Source: an uncultured Pelagibacteraceae bacterium
GTDB lineage: Bacteria; Pseudomonadota; Alphaproteobacteria; Pelagibacterales; Pelagibacteraceae
DNA length: 39,493 bases
Assembly: GCA_902616165.1 (NCBI GenBank)
Contig: CACMRS010000006.1
Coordinates: 1 to 39,493 of the forward strand
Direction: 5' to 3'
Positions 17,586-25,977 of this stretch are shown in pieces (position 1 is the stretch's first letter; the number at the start of each line of letters is the position of its first letter). The notes under the pieces are model-generated. The model was not told the DNA's origin. It saw only the letters and a program-made list of their open reading frames with translations, and ran no database searches. The translations under genes were made by a program, and so were the position numbers.

Positions 17586-18734
17586 ATGTTTTGGACAGAG
17601 TTGATATTCATAGTTGTAATAATTATTTTGCTATATTTTTTATTTAAAAAAAATATTAAGCCAGAAAATACAGCTCCAGTTGTAAATAAGACCAATAAAG
17701 ATGATTTAGGAAAGAGAGTAATTATTGAAGAATTAGAAGATCAATTTTTTGCTTTAGATAAATATAACTTAATCAAATATCTTAACAAAAGTGCAAAACA
17801 ACGTTTTGGTGAAAACTTAATTGATAAAAATATTTCAAGTGTGATAAGAGATACAAAATTATTAGAAACAATTGATGAAGCTATTAAGGATCAAACCACA
17901 AAGAATGTTAATGTAGAAATTAATTTACCATCTTATCAGCTTTACAAAATTTATGTTATTCCTGGTCCTACTCATTTGTTTCCAGAAATAGACTCGGTTG
18001 TATTATTTCTAAAAGATTTTACAGAAATAACAAAAGCACAAAAATTAAAAACCGATTTTGTTGCTAATGTGAGTCACGAATTAAGAACACCTTTAGTCTC
18101 AATTAAAGGCTCTTTAGAAACTATTCTTGGACCCGCTTCAAAAGACCAAGAGGCTCAAAAAAAATTTATGTCTATCATGTCTGATCAAGTATTGAGAATG
18201 GAAAACTTGATCAATGATTTATTGATTTTAAGCAGAATTGAGCTTGAAGAACACATTAAACCAAATAAAATCATTAATCTAAATGATATTTTTAAAAATA
18301 TTAAAAGTAACTTTGAATTAATTCTTAAAAAAAAGAAAATTAATTTACATCTTGAACTTATTGAACCAACTTTAGTTTTTGGTGATAATGATAAATTGTT
18401 AACTGTATTTTCAAATTTAATTGATAATTCAATTAAATATTCTCAAGGTGGAAAAAATATATATGTCAAAAGTCAAAATAGTGAAGGTAAATTAATTGGT
18501 AAAAATATTGTCATTAGTATTAAAGATGAAGGGATTGGAATACCTCAACAGTTAATTCCAAGAATAACTGAAAGATTTTTTAGAGTAGATACAGAAAAAA
18601 GTAAAAAAGTTGGTGGCACAGGTTTAGGTTTAGCTATCATGAAACATATTATATCTCAACACAGAGGTGATTACGAGATTCTTAGTAAACTTAATGAAGG
18701 TACTGAAATTAGAATATATCTTCCAACAAAATAA
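17586..18734 (+). CDS. phoR: Phosphate regulon sensor histidine kinase PhoR
   Basis: Membrane sensor kinase, 382 aa. A single N-terminal membrane helix (residues ~2-20) is followed by a PAS-like domain (~50-150, starting EELEDQFFALDKYN). HisKA has the phospho-acceptor H164 in NVSHELRTPLVS, and HATPase_c has the N box NLIDNSIKYS, G1 DEGIGIP and G2 GGTGLGLAI. The single helix and missing periplasmic loop match PhoR, which senses through the Pst/PhoU complex and not by direct binding. The partner phoB lies ~6 kb downstream after pst-phoU, an order split from the usual phoR-pst-phoB run by one unknown gene. Confidence 0.9.
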   Translation: MFWTELIFIVVIIILLYFLFKKNIKPENTAPVVNKTNKDDLGKRVIIEELEDQFFALDKYNLIKYLNKSAKQRFGENLIDKNISSVIRDTKLLETIDEAIKDQTTKNVNVEINLPSYQLYKIYVIPGPTHLFPEIDSVVLFLKDFTEITKAQKLKTDFVANVSHELRTPLVSIKGSLETILGPASKDQEAQKKFMSIMSDQVLRMENLINDLLILSRIELEEHIKPNKIINLNDIFKNIKSNFELILKKKKINLHLELIEPTLVFGDNDKLLTVFSNLIDNSIKYSQGGKNIYVKSQNSEGKLIGKNIVISIKDEGIGIPQQLIPRITERFFRVDTEKSKKVGGTGLGLAIMKHIISQHRGDYEILSKLNEGTEIRIYLPTK

Positions 18735-18777
18735 TTAATTTAAAAAGTTGTTTAAAATTAGCTCTTATTCAATCAAT

Positions 18778-18795
18778 ATTTAACAAATCTTTTGT
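18778..18795 (+). promoter_or_regulatory. Weak Pho-box-like sequence upstream of the unknown gene at 18829
   Basis: ATTTAAC (18778-18784), AAAT, CTTTTGT (18789-18795). The first unit resembles the first unit upstream of pstS, while the second matches CTGTAAC poorly (3 of 7). The same bases also form the inverted repeat AACAAA-TCT-TTTGTT (18782-18796). It lies 33 nt before the ATG and could be a degraded PhoB site or nothing. Confidence 0.25.
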
Positions 18796-18828
18796 TGATT
18801 CGTATCCTATTTTAATTAAATTTTTAAT

Positions 18829-19437
18829 ATGATTAAGGTATTGCATAGTATTTTAATTATCTTATTTGTTTTTATGTCGATGATTACTAAAAGTATATCA
18901 TCGGATATATCTACAATTCTAAGGAATCAACAATTAACTGTATTCGATATTGGTGTTTTTAGATTACAAGAAGATTTAAAAAGCACTTATCCTGAAATTA
19001 AAAAACATAAAGATGTCCCATATGAAGATATTTACATGGATGTTCTTACTTCATATCGAAACAATTCAGTAGATCTAATTATTTCAATTCCTGTAAACGA
19101 AAATTTAAAAAAAGAAAACTACATGTCAGATTCATTTAGATGTAGAAATATATTTAATTCTGTCAGAGATCATTTACTAAGAAATGAAAATATGAGTAAT
19201 TATAGATTTACTATGGCAACAAGTTATTTAACATCTATATTTTCAACTCCAAGTAGTTGGCCCAAATGGCGTTATGATCAAAGTGTTCTTGAGGAATTAG
19301 TTAATCTCGTGAAATTGGAAGTTATTTTAAGACCTACAACAGAACTTGCATTTAAGGATAATGTTAATCCAGTTTCATGCAAAGGTGGTTTGGAAACCGA
19401 AAAAAATGAGATTATTATCTCAATGAAATACAACTAA
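18829..19437 (+). CDS. Exported protein of unknown function between phoR and pstS
   Basis: 202 aa. Residues 1-25 form a Sec signal peptide (MIKVLHSILIILFVFMSM, then SISS), suggesting a periplasmic protein. The mature part has two Cys (C105 in SFRCRN and C184 in VSCKGG) that could pair, and the aromatic stretch PSSWPKWRYD (~141-150). No known domain is recognised. It has no Shine-Dalgarno, sits 94 nt after phoR and 105 nt before the pstS start, and runs in the same direction, so it lies within the phosphate regulon. Codon use matches the neighbours. A role in phosphate sensing or scavenging is a guess from position only. Confidence 0.75.
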   Translation: MIKVLHSILIILFVFMSMITKSISSDISTILRNQQLTVFDIGVFRLQEDLKSTYPEIKKHKDVPYEDIYMDVLTSYRNNSVDLIISIPVNENLKKENYMSDSFRCRNIFNSVRDHLLRNENMSNYRFTMATSYLTSIFSTPSSWPKWRYDQSVLEELVNLVKLEVILRPTTELAFKDNVNPVSCKGGLETEKNEIIISMKYN

Positions 19438-19447
19438 AAAGTTACCT

Positions 19448-19476
19448 TTTTAACAAAACTGTAACAATTCTGTAAT
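19448..19476 (+). promoter_or_regulatory. Pho box with three 7-bp units upstream of pstS
   Basis: Three units with exact 11-bp period: TTTTAAC (19448-19454), CTGTAAC (19459-19465) and CTGTAAT (19470-19476), with AT-rich 4-nt spacers. The last two units match the E. coli PhoB unit CTGTCAT at 5 and 6 of 7 positions. Possible -10 sequences are TATTAA at 19476-19481 (10 nt after units 1-2) and TTATAC at 19495-19500. It lies 66 nt before the preferred pstS start. Confidence 0.8.
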
Positions 19477-19542
19477 ATTAAAGATTCAATAAATTTATAC
19501 GAGTCTGAAATCTTTTAATTAATAATGAAAGGATTAAAGATA

Positions 19543-20574
19543 ATGAAAAAACTAACTATAATAATTGCTTCGCTTGTTGCTTTAACAATTGCGACAGTTG
19601 CTCAAGCAAGAGATCAAATTAAAATAGTTGGTTCATCTACAGTATTCCCTTACGCGACTGTTGTTGCTGAAAGATTCGGTGGTTCAGGATTTAAAACTCC
19701 TGTAATCGAGTCGACTGGTACTGGTGGAGGAGCTAAACTATTCTGCGCTGGTGTTGGTGAACAACATCCAGATATTACAAATGCATCAAGAGCCATGAAA
19801 GATAAAGAAAAAGCTCTATGTAAAAAAAATGGAGTTAATGAAATCGTTGAGATCGTTATTGGTAATGACGGTATTACATTAGCTTATAGTAAAGATGCAA
19901 AACCAATTAACTTTACTAAAGAGCAATTATATTTAGCATTAGCTGCACATACAGTTGTTGATGGTAAATTAGTTCCAAATATTTATAAAACTTGGGACCA
20001 AATTGATCCAAGTCTACCTAAACAGAAAATTTCTGTAATGATCCCTCCAGGAACTTCTGGAACAAGAGATGCTTGGAATTCTTTGGTAATGAAAAAAGGT
20101 ATGACTAAAGAAGCTAAAGCTCTTTATAAAGCTGGTTATGAGGCTGGAAATAAAAAATACAAAAAACCTCAAAAACTTTATAGAGAAGATGGTGCTGCTA
20201 TTGAAGTTGGTGAAAACGATAGTTTAATCATTCAAAAATTAGTACAAGATAAAGACATGTTTGGTTTCTTTGGATTTAGTTATTTCTTAGCTGCTAAAGA
20301 CAAATTGCAAGCTGCTAGCATTGATGGTGGTCAACCATCTCTTGCGAGTATTCAAGACTACAGTTATGCAGTTGCAAGACCATTATTTTTCTATGTGAAA
20401 AAAGCTCACGTTGGTGTAATCCCTGGATTACATGAATTTGTAAAAGAGTTCACTACAACTAAAGCTATAGGTAAAAATGGCTATTTGGCTGATATTGGTT
20501 TAGTACCATTAGATAAGAAGTTGTACAAGACAACTAGAACTAATGCGAAAGATCTTGTTGCAATGGCTGACTAA
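19543..20574 (+). CDS. pstS: Phosphate ABC transporter substrate-binding protein PstS
   Basis: Periplasmic high-affinity phosphate receptor, 343 aa from the ATG at 19543. An in-frame ATG 18 nt upstream is less likely, because the Shine-Dalgarno AAAGGA (19528-19533) fits 19543 and the signal peptide then begins MKK. The signal runs to about AQA-RD. The mature N-terminus IKIVGSSTVFPYATVVAERFG and the loop PPGTSGTRDAWN are the phosphate-contacting segments of the PstS/SphX family. A Pho box lies upstream and a strong terminator 24 nt downstream, ahead of pstC. The gene is more codon-biased than the permeases, in line with a very abundant protein. Confidence 0.96.
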   Translation: MKKLTIIIASLVALTIATVAQARDQIKIVGSSTVFPYATVVAERFGGSGFKTPVIESTGTGGGAKLFCAGVGEQHPDITNASRAMKDKEKALCKKNGVNEIVEIVIGNDGITLAYSKDAKPINFTKEQLYLALAAHTVVDGKLVPNIYKTWDQIDPSLPKQKISVMIPPGTSGTRDAWNSLVMKKGMTKEAKALYKAGYEAGNKKYKKPQKLYREDGAAIEVGENDSLIIQKLVQDKDMFGFFGFSYFLAAKDKLQAASIDGGQPSLASIQDYSYAVARPLFFYVKKAHVGVIPGLHEFVKEFTTTKAIGKNGYLADIGLVPLDKKLYKTTRTNAKDLVAMAD

Positions 20575-20598
20575 TAAAGCTGGTTAACAAATAAAGAT

Positions 20599-20627
20599 AA
20601 GGGGTCTTTTTAGACCCCTTTTTTTTT
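20599..20627 (+). terminator. Rho-independent terminator between pstS and pstC
   Basis: A 9-bp perfect stem, AAGGGGTCT (20599-20607) with AGACCCCTT (20612-20620), closes a TTTT loop and is followed by Ts to 20627. As with aapJ, it separates the binding-protein gene from its permease genes, so most transcripts should end here, leaving pstCAB to read-through. Confidence 0.93.
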
Positions 20628-20660
20628 AAGAAAGTGTAAAGTAAAACATTAGGAGATTCT

Positions 20661-22046
20661 TTGAACTTAGTTATATTCATCTTTATTGTACTTCTTGGTT
20701 TTACTAGTTACTATTTTGGAAGAAAAAAAGCCTACTCAATTCAAGCAACAAATACTAGATTAACAGCACTTCCACAATTTTATGGGTATTATTTAGCAAT
20801 ATGGTGCGCAATACCCGCTTTTATTATTTATTCTTTATGGGCAATATTTGAGCCGAGTATAGTTAAGTTAATAATTTTAAGTGATTATAGCAATCAAGGA
20901 TATCTTGATGACGAACTAAATCTAATTTATGAAAAAACTAAATCATTATCTCGTGGTCAGTTTAGTGGAGAAATTACTACTTATCTTGAAACATCTGCAG
21001 AAAAATATTTAAATCTTCGATCTATAGCCCAAAACTCTAAAGTTGTTTTAATTTTGGCAATAATTATAGCTTCTATAGTTTATGGTTATAAAAGAATTTC
21101 TTCAAACAACAGAACAAGAGAACCGGTTGAAAAATTTTTAAATGCTGTTTTATTTACAGCTTCTTTGGCAGCTATATTAACAACTATTGGAATTGTTTTT
21201 TCATTAATATTTCAAACTATCGATTTTTTTAAAGTAATTCCCTTATTTGATTTTATTTTTGGAACTCATTGGTATCCAGCTAAAGCATTTGTGAGAGATG
21301 CTTCTGAGCCTTTGGATCCATCAATGTATTCTGATACATTTGGGGCTGTACCAATTTTTGCCGGAACATTTTTTATTGCATTAATTGCAATGTGTGTTGC
21401 TATACCAATTGGATTGATGAGTGGAATTTATTTAGCTGAATACGCTTCAACCAAAGTAAGACAATATGCAAAACCTTTAATTGAAATTTTAGCAGGCATA
21501 CCAACTGTAGTTTATGGTTTTTTTGCAGCTTTAACAGTTGGACCATTCCTTAAAGATATAGGAACGGCAATGGGATTAGAAGTATCTGCAGAGAGTGCTC
21601 TAGCTGCAGGGGGTGTAATGGGGATAATGATTATTCCGTTTATATCTAGTTTGAGTGATGACGTTATTACTAGTGTTCCTCAAAGTTTAAGAGATGGTAG
21701 TTATGCAATGGGGGCTACTAAATCAGAAACAATAAAAAAAGTTATTTTTCCAGCAGCATTACCAGGAATTGTTGGTTCTATCTTGCTAGGTGTTTCCAGA
21801 GCTGTTGGAGAAACAATGATTGTAGTTATGGCTTCAGGCCTTGCAGCCAACTTAACATTTAACCCTTTAGAATCTACTTCAACTATCACTGCTCAAATTG
21901 TCGTAATATTAATTGGAGATCAGGCCTTTGGAGATCCTAAAACCCAGGCAGCATTTGCACTAGGTATGACATTGTTTTTGGTAACACTTAGTTTAAATAT
22001 TTTTGCATTAAGAGTTGTTAAAAAATATAGGGAAAAATATGAATAA
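20661..22046 (+). CDS. pstC: Phosphate ABC transporter permease PstC
   Basis: Inner-membrane permease, 461 aa, longer than the E. coli protein (~320) because of an N-terminal extension with extra membrane segments, as is common in alphaproteobacteria. The transport core begins near AGTFFIALIAMCVAIPIGL (~235), and the coupling loop is VPQSLRDGSYAMGATKSETI (from ~340). The start is a TTG with a good Shine-Dalgarno (AGGAGA, 20651-20656). Using it keeps the first helix. It overlaps pstA by 8 nt. The weak TTG start plus the upstream terminator predict far less PstC than PstS. Confidence 0.94.
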   Translation: MNLVIFIFIVLLGFTSYYFGRKKAYSIQATNTRLTALPQFYGYYLAIWCAIPAFIIYSLWAIFEPSIVKLIILSDYSNQGYLDDELNLIYEKTKSLSRGQFSGEITTYLETSAEKYLNLRSIAQNSKVVLILAIIIASIVYGYKRISSNNRTREPVEKFLNAVLFTASLAAILTTIGIVFSLIFQTIDFFKVIPLFDFIFGTHWYPAKAFVRDASEPLDPSMYSDTFGAVPIFAGTFFIALIAMCVAIPIGLMSGIYLAEYASTKVRQYAKPLIEILAGIPTVVYGFFAALTVGPFLKDIGTAMGLEVSAESALAAGGVMGIMIIPFISSLSDDVITSVPQSLRDGSYAMGATKSETIKKVIFPAALPGIVGSILLGVSRAVGETMIVVMASGLAANLTFNPLESTSTITAQIVVILIGDQAFGDPKTQAAFALGMTLFLVTLSLNIFALRVVKKYREKYE

Positions 22047-23307
22047 AAATAAAGAAAAACTCCTAAATTCTAGATATAGGGCCGAAAAAAGATTTCAATT
22101 TTACGGGAAAAGCGCAATTTTTTTAGCTCTATTATTTTTAACAATTTTTATTTTTAAAATCTTTTCTACTGGCTATACAGCGTTTCAGAAAACTTGGTTG
22201 ATTGTACCAGTCACCTTTGATGCTGAAACCATGTACCTTGACGAAAATCCTTCTAAAGAAGACTTAGAGGATGCAGATTATTTTGATCTAGCTTTACAAA
22301 CAATGTTTGATTTAGATAAAAGTGCCTCAGAAAAACAACAAAATGATCTGAAGAGAATGGTCTCTTACTTTTTTGAAAGAGAGATTAAAAGGGAGCTTTT
22401 AAATGACCCTTCATTAATTGGAAAAACTAAAGATGTTTACTTAACTGCTTCAGATGATTTAGATCAAGTATTTAAAGGCAATTATCCAAGGGATTTACCC
22501 GAAGATCAAAGAAGAGTTACAGATTATCAATTAAAGATTTTTGATCAACTTGTAGAACAGGGAAGAGTTGAAAGTAAATTCAATTTAAGTTTTTTTACAT
22601 ACCCAGATTCAAGAGAGGCTGAATTAGCTGGTATAGCAAGCTCATTTATGGGATCGATTTTTTCTATTTTAGTTTGTTTAGTTATTGCATTTCCTGTTGC
22701 AGTGCTAGCAGCTATTTATTTAGAGGAATTTGCACCAAAAAATAGATTTACTGATTTTATTGAGGTAAATATAAATAACTTAGCAGCTGTTCCATCAATT
22801 GTTTTTGGTCTTTTGGGACTAGGTATTTTGCTGGCTGTATTTCAGTTACCTAGATCAACACCTCTAGTTGGTGGAATAACTTTATCGTTGATGACATTGC
22901 CAACAATAATTATTGCCTGTAGAGCATCTTTAAAAGCAGTTCCTCCAAGTATAAGAGAGGCTGCACTTGCAATGGGCGCTAGTAAAATGCAAACTACAAT
23001 GCATCATACAGTGCCATTATCTATGCCAGGAACTTTATCAGGTACAATTATTGGCTTGGCTCAAGCTTTAGGTGAAACTGCACCTTTGATATTGATTGGT
23101 ATGGTAGCTTTTGTAAATACAATTCCAGGATCTCCTTTAGATCCAGCTGCAAGTTTGCCTGTACAAATTTATATATGGGCAGAGAGTGCTGAAAGAGGAT
23201 TTGTCGAGAAAGTTTCTGCTTGTATTATGGTCCTATTGGGATTTTTAATCATAATGAATTTGTTTGCACAAATAATTAGACATAAATTTGAAAAAAAATG
23301 GAGTTAA
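22039..23307 (+). CDS. pstA: Phosphate ABC transporter permease PstA
   Basis: Second phosphate permease, 422 aa. I use the ATG at 22039 and not the upstream TTG at 22015, because a Shine-Dalgarno-like AGGGA sits ~6 nt before it. A membrane helix at ~20-45 is followed by a long extracytoplasmic insert (~50-185, rich in Asp/Glu), then the transport domain with [20 protein letters not shown] and the coupling loop [20 protein letters not shown]. The large insert is usual in alphaproteobacterial PstA. It overlaps the end of pstC by 8 nt, and pstB starts 1 nt after its stop. Confidence 0.94.
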   Translation: MNKNKEKLLNSRYRAEKRFQFYGKSAIFLALLFLTIFIFKIFSTGYTAFQKTWLIVPVTFDAETMYLDENPSKEDLEDADYFDLALQTMFDLDKSASEKQQNDLKRMVSYFFEREIKRELLNDPSLIGKTKDVYLTASDDLDQVFKGNYPRDLPEDQRRVTDYQLKIFDQLVEQGRVESKFNLSFFTYPDSREAELAGIASSFMGSIFSILVCLVIAFPVAVLAAIYLEEFAPKNRFTDFIEVNINNLAAVPSIVFGLLGLGILLAVFQLPRSTPLVGGITLSLMTLPTIIIACRASLKAVPPSIREAALAMGASKMQTTMHHTVPLSMPGTLSGTIIGLAQALGETAPLILIGMVAFVNTIPGSPLDPAASLPVQIYIWAESAERGFVEKVSACIMVLLGFLIIMNLFAQIIRHKFEKKWS

Positions 23308-23308
23308 G

Positions 23309-24064
23309 ATGATAAAGATAAATTCAAAAAATGTAGATGTTTTCTATGGAAAGAAACAAGCTCTATTCAATATAAACTTAGATATTGAAGAAAATCAGGT
23401 TACAGCACTAATTGGTCCCTCAGGTTGTGGTAAATCTACTTTTTTAAGATGTCTTAATAGAATGAATGATGTGATTGATATATGCAGAGTTAAAGGTCAG
23501 ATTATTATCAATGATTTTGATATCAATGACAAGAGTTGTGATGTAGTTAGATTAAGAGAAAAAATTGGTATGGTTTTTCAAAAACCAAATCCTTTTCCTA
23601 AAACTATTTATGAAAACATTTCTTATGGCCCAACAATTCATGGCATGGCTCAATCAAAAAATGAAATGGATGAAATAGTTGAAAATAGCTTAAAAAAAGC
23701 AGCGTTATGGGAAGAGGTCAAAGATAGACTTCATGAACCAGGAACTGGTTTGTCTGGTGGACAACAACAAAGATTATGCATAGCAAGGGCTATTTCAGTT
23801 AAACCTGAAGTTATTCTTATGGACGAGCCTTGTTCTGCTTTAGATCCTATTGCTACAGCTCAAATAGAAGAACTAATTGATGAGTTAAAAAAAGACCATA
23901 CTATTATAATAGTTACTCATTCAATGGCTCAAGCAGCAAGAGTATCCCAAAACACAGGCTTTTTTCATTTGGGAGAATTGATAGAACATGGTTCTACTGA
24001 TAAAATATTTAAGAATCCTGAAAATAAAAGAACTCAGGATTATATTACAGGGAGGTTTGGATAA
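23309..24064 (+). CDS. pstB: Phosphate ABC transporter ATPase PstB
   Basis: Cytoplasmic ATPase of Pst, 251 aa from ATG 23309. The in-frame TTG at 23288 lies inside pstA and lacks a Shine-Dalgarno, while GGAG sits 5 nt before 23309. Walker A is GPSGCGKST, followed by the PstB-typical [19 protein letters not shown]. The Q loop is [17 protein letters not shown], the signature [14 protein letters not shown], Walker [17 protein letters not shown], and the switch His is in [12 protein letters not shown]. The stop overlaps the phoU ATG by 1 nt. Confidence 0.96.
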   Translation: MIKINSKNVDVFYGKKQALFNINLDIEENQVTALIGPSGCGKSTFLRCLNRMNDVIDICRVKGQIIINDFDINDKSCDVVRLREKIGMVFQKPNPFPKTIYENISYGPTIHGMAQSKNEMDEIVENSLKKAALWEEVKDRLHEPGTGLSGGQQQRLCIARAISVKPEVILMDEPCSALDPIATAQIEELIDELKKDHTIIIVTHSMAQAARVSQNTGFFHLGELIEHGSTDKIFKNPENKRTQDYITGRFG

Positions 24065-24771
24065 TGGTTGAAGCACCACACACGGTTAAGTCTTACGAGG
24101 AAGAACTTAAAAATTTAAATAGTAATATAATTAAAATGGGTGGTTTTTGCGAGGAGTCATTAGGCAAGGCTATTCAAGCCATTACCACAAGAAATAGTGA
24201 TAATGCGGAAGCTGTTATAAAAGATGACGAAAAAATAGATAAGTTTGAAACTTTAATAGAGCAACAGGTGGTAAATCTAATTGCTTTAAGACAACCAATG
24301 GCAATAGATTTAAGAGAAACTGTAACCGCATTGAAAATTTCATCTGATTTAGAACGAATAGGTGATTTGGCAAAGAATATTTCAAAAAGAACATTATTAT
24401 TAAATGAAAATTTACCAAAAAATTTGACCGAAGCTTTGGTAAGAGTTTCTTCTAATGTTCAAAAACAACTAAAATATATTTTGGATGCATATTTAGATAG
24501 GTCATCTGCTATGGCTATAAATGTCTGGGAAGGTGATGAACAAATAGATGATTTAACAAATTTATGTATGCAAGAAGTAATAAAATATTTGAAGGAAGAC
24601 GAAAAAAATCTAGATGATGGTACTCATTTATTATTTGTTACTAAAAATATTGAACGTATCGGTGATCACACAACAAATGTTGCAGAGCAGGTATATTATT
24701 TAGTTACAGGAGAGTATTTAGAAGGAGATCGTCCAAAAGGAACAGAGCCAATAGTAACAGGAGAAAAGTAA
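24064..24771 (+). CDS. phoU: Phosphate signalling regulator PhoU
   Basis: A 235-aa all-helical protein made of two PhoU repeats, each with the metal-site helix: DLERIGDLAKNISKR (~98-112) and NIERIGDHTTNVAEQVYYL (~195-213). PhoU links the Pst transporter to PhoR and holds the Pho response off when phosphate is plentiful. It overlaps pstB by 1 nt and lies 3 nt before phoB, the standard pst-phoU arrangement. The length is normal and both repeats are intact. Confidence 0.95.
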   Translation: MVEAPHTVKSYEEELKNLNSNIIKMGGFCEESLGKAIQAITTRNSDNAEAVIKDDEKIDKFETLIEQQVVNLIALRQPMAIDLRETVTALKISSDLERIGDLAKNISKRTLLLNENLPKNLTEALVRVSSNVQKQLKYILDAYLDRSSAMAINVWEGDEQIDDLTNLCMQEVIKYLKEDEKNLDDGTHLLFVTKNIERIGDHTTNVAEQVYYLVTGEYLEGDRPKGTEPIVTGEK

Positions 24772-24774
24772 TAA

Positions 24775-25458
24775 ATGTCTGCTCACGTGTTTATTGCTGA
24801 AGATGAAACTTCAATAGTAACGCTGCTAAAATATAATCTTGAAAAAGAAGGTCACAAAGTAAGCTATTCCGAAAATGGTGAAGATGCACTTAAACAAATT
24901 AAAGATAAGCATCCTGACTTAATATTAATGGATTGGATGTTGCCAGATTTGTCAGGTGTTGAAATATGTAAGAATTTAAAAAAAGATAAAAAGTATAACG
25001 ACATACCTGTAATAATGTTGACAGCAAAAGGTGAGGAAGAGGACAAATTAAGAGCTTTTGATACAGGTGCAGATGATTATGTAACAAAGCCATTTAGTCA
25101 AAAAGAACTTAATGCAAGAATTAAATCACTACTTAGAAGATCAAAACCACAATCATCTGCAGATGTTGTTGAGTTTACAGATCTAAAAATAGATAGAATA
25201 ACAAAAAGAGTTTATAGAAATAATGTTGAAATAAATTTAGGTCCTACAGAATTTAAATTATTAGATTTTTTTATCAAAAATCCAAAAAGAGTATATTCAC
25301 GAGAACAACTATTAAACAATGTTTGGGGTGAAAATATTTATGTAGAGTCTAGAACAGTCGATGTACATATTAGAAGATTAAGACAAGCTATTAATATAGA
25401 TAAAACCAAACCATTAATTAGAACTGTAAGATCAGCAGGTTATTCTTTAGAATCTTGA
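24775..25458 (+). CDS. phoB: Phosphate regulon response regulator PhoB
   Basis: A 227-aa OmpR-type transcription factor. The receiver has the acidic pair E9-D10, phospho-acceptor D53 in LMDWMLPD, T83 and K105. The winged-helix domain (~130-227) contains GPTEFKLLDFFIKNP, SREQLLNNVWGENIYVESRTVDVHI and the ending RTVRSAGYSLES. It should bind the 11-bp repeats seen upstream of pstS, phoX and the lipid kinase. Its 3' end overlaps the 3' end of convergent sixA by 19 nt, so the two genes share sequence in their last six codons. Confidence 0.96.
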   Translation: MSAHVFIAEDETSIVTLLKYNLEKEGHKVSYSENGEDALKQIKDKHPDLILMDWMLPDLSGVEICKNLKKDKKYNDIPVIMLTAKGEEEDKLRAFDTGADDYVTKPFSQKELNARIKSLLRRSKPQSSADVVEFTDLKIDRITKRVYRNNVEINLGPTEFKLLDFFIKNPKRVYSREQLLNNVWGENIYVESRTVDVHIRRLRQAINIDKTKPLIRTVRSAGYSLES

Positions 25459-25964
25459 AGGTCTTTAGGTCTCATAAATTCCTTAATTAAACCACTTCCA
25501 TCTAATTTATTCCATTCATTAAAATCAAAATAAATTTTTGCAAAAGCTGATGTTGGAAATTTATAGTTTAATAACTTAAAATGATTGTTGTTATGATTTT
25601 TTGTCAGTGATCGTACTAGATTTCTAACAGCAGGCTCATGGTTAATTAAAAGCACAGATTTAAATTTTTTAGGTGTTTTTTTTATTATATCTATAATTTT
25701 ATCTTCACTTGATAGGTATAATTTTTTTGAAGAAATAATTTTTTTTGGTTTTTCTATTTTTTTTAATAAAATTTTTAACGTTTTCTTTGTTCTTTTTGAT
25801 GATGAAAGTAATATGTAATCAAACTTATATTTTTTTTTAACAAAAAATTCACAAATCTTTTTTGCATTTTTCTTGCCACGCTTACTTAAAGGTCTTTCAT
25901 GATCCTCAAGATTTGGATGGTCCCAGCTAGATTTTGCATGACGCATAACGTATAATTTGAGCAT
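25440..25964 (-). CDS. sixA: SixA-like histidine phosphatase (phosphoglycerate mutase family)
   Basis: 174 aa from the ATG at 25964. A longer open frame upstream runs into the ppk coding region and is not used, because the RHG motif must lie at the N-terminus (MLKLYVMRHAKSSW). The second catalytic His is in LLINHEPAVRNLVRSL. SixA acts on phosphohistidine of signalling proteins in E. coli, while small relatives act on varied phosphates, so the substrate is open. It converges on phoB with a 19-nt overlap and diverges from ppk with only 13 nt between start codons. A placement inside the phosphate block suggests a link to phosphate signalling. Confidence 0.85.
   Translation of the reverse strand: MLKLYVMRHAKSSWDHPNLEDHERPLSKRGKKNAKKICEFFVKKKYKFDYILLSSSKRTKKTLKILLKKIEKPKKIISSKKLYLSSEDKIIDIIKKTPKKFKSVLLINHEPAVRNLVRSLTKNHNNNHFKLLNYKFPTSAFAKIYFDFNEWNKLDGSGLIKEFMRPKDLQDSKE
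25951..25956 (+). promoter_or_regulatory. Candidate -10 element for ppk inside the sixA 5' coding end
   Basis: TATAAT at 25951-25956 matches the sigma-70 -10 consensus exactly and lies 21 nt before the preferred ppk ATG. No good -35 is seen at 16-18 bp, and no PhoB repeat sits at the right distance. Because the sixA and ppk starts are 13 nt apart, each promoter must overlap the other gene's coding region. Confidence 0.4.
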
Positions 25965-25977
25965 AAAGTTTAAATAT

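Noticed and set aside
20581-20598. GTTAACAAATAAA shared between the aapJ leader and the pstS 3' region
   Set aside because: Only half of the palindrome is present at the second place, and such AT-rich 13-mers are expected by chance.
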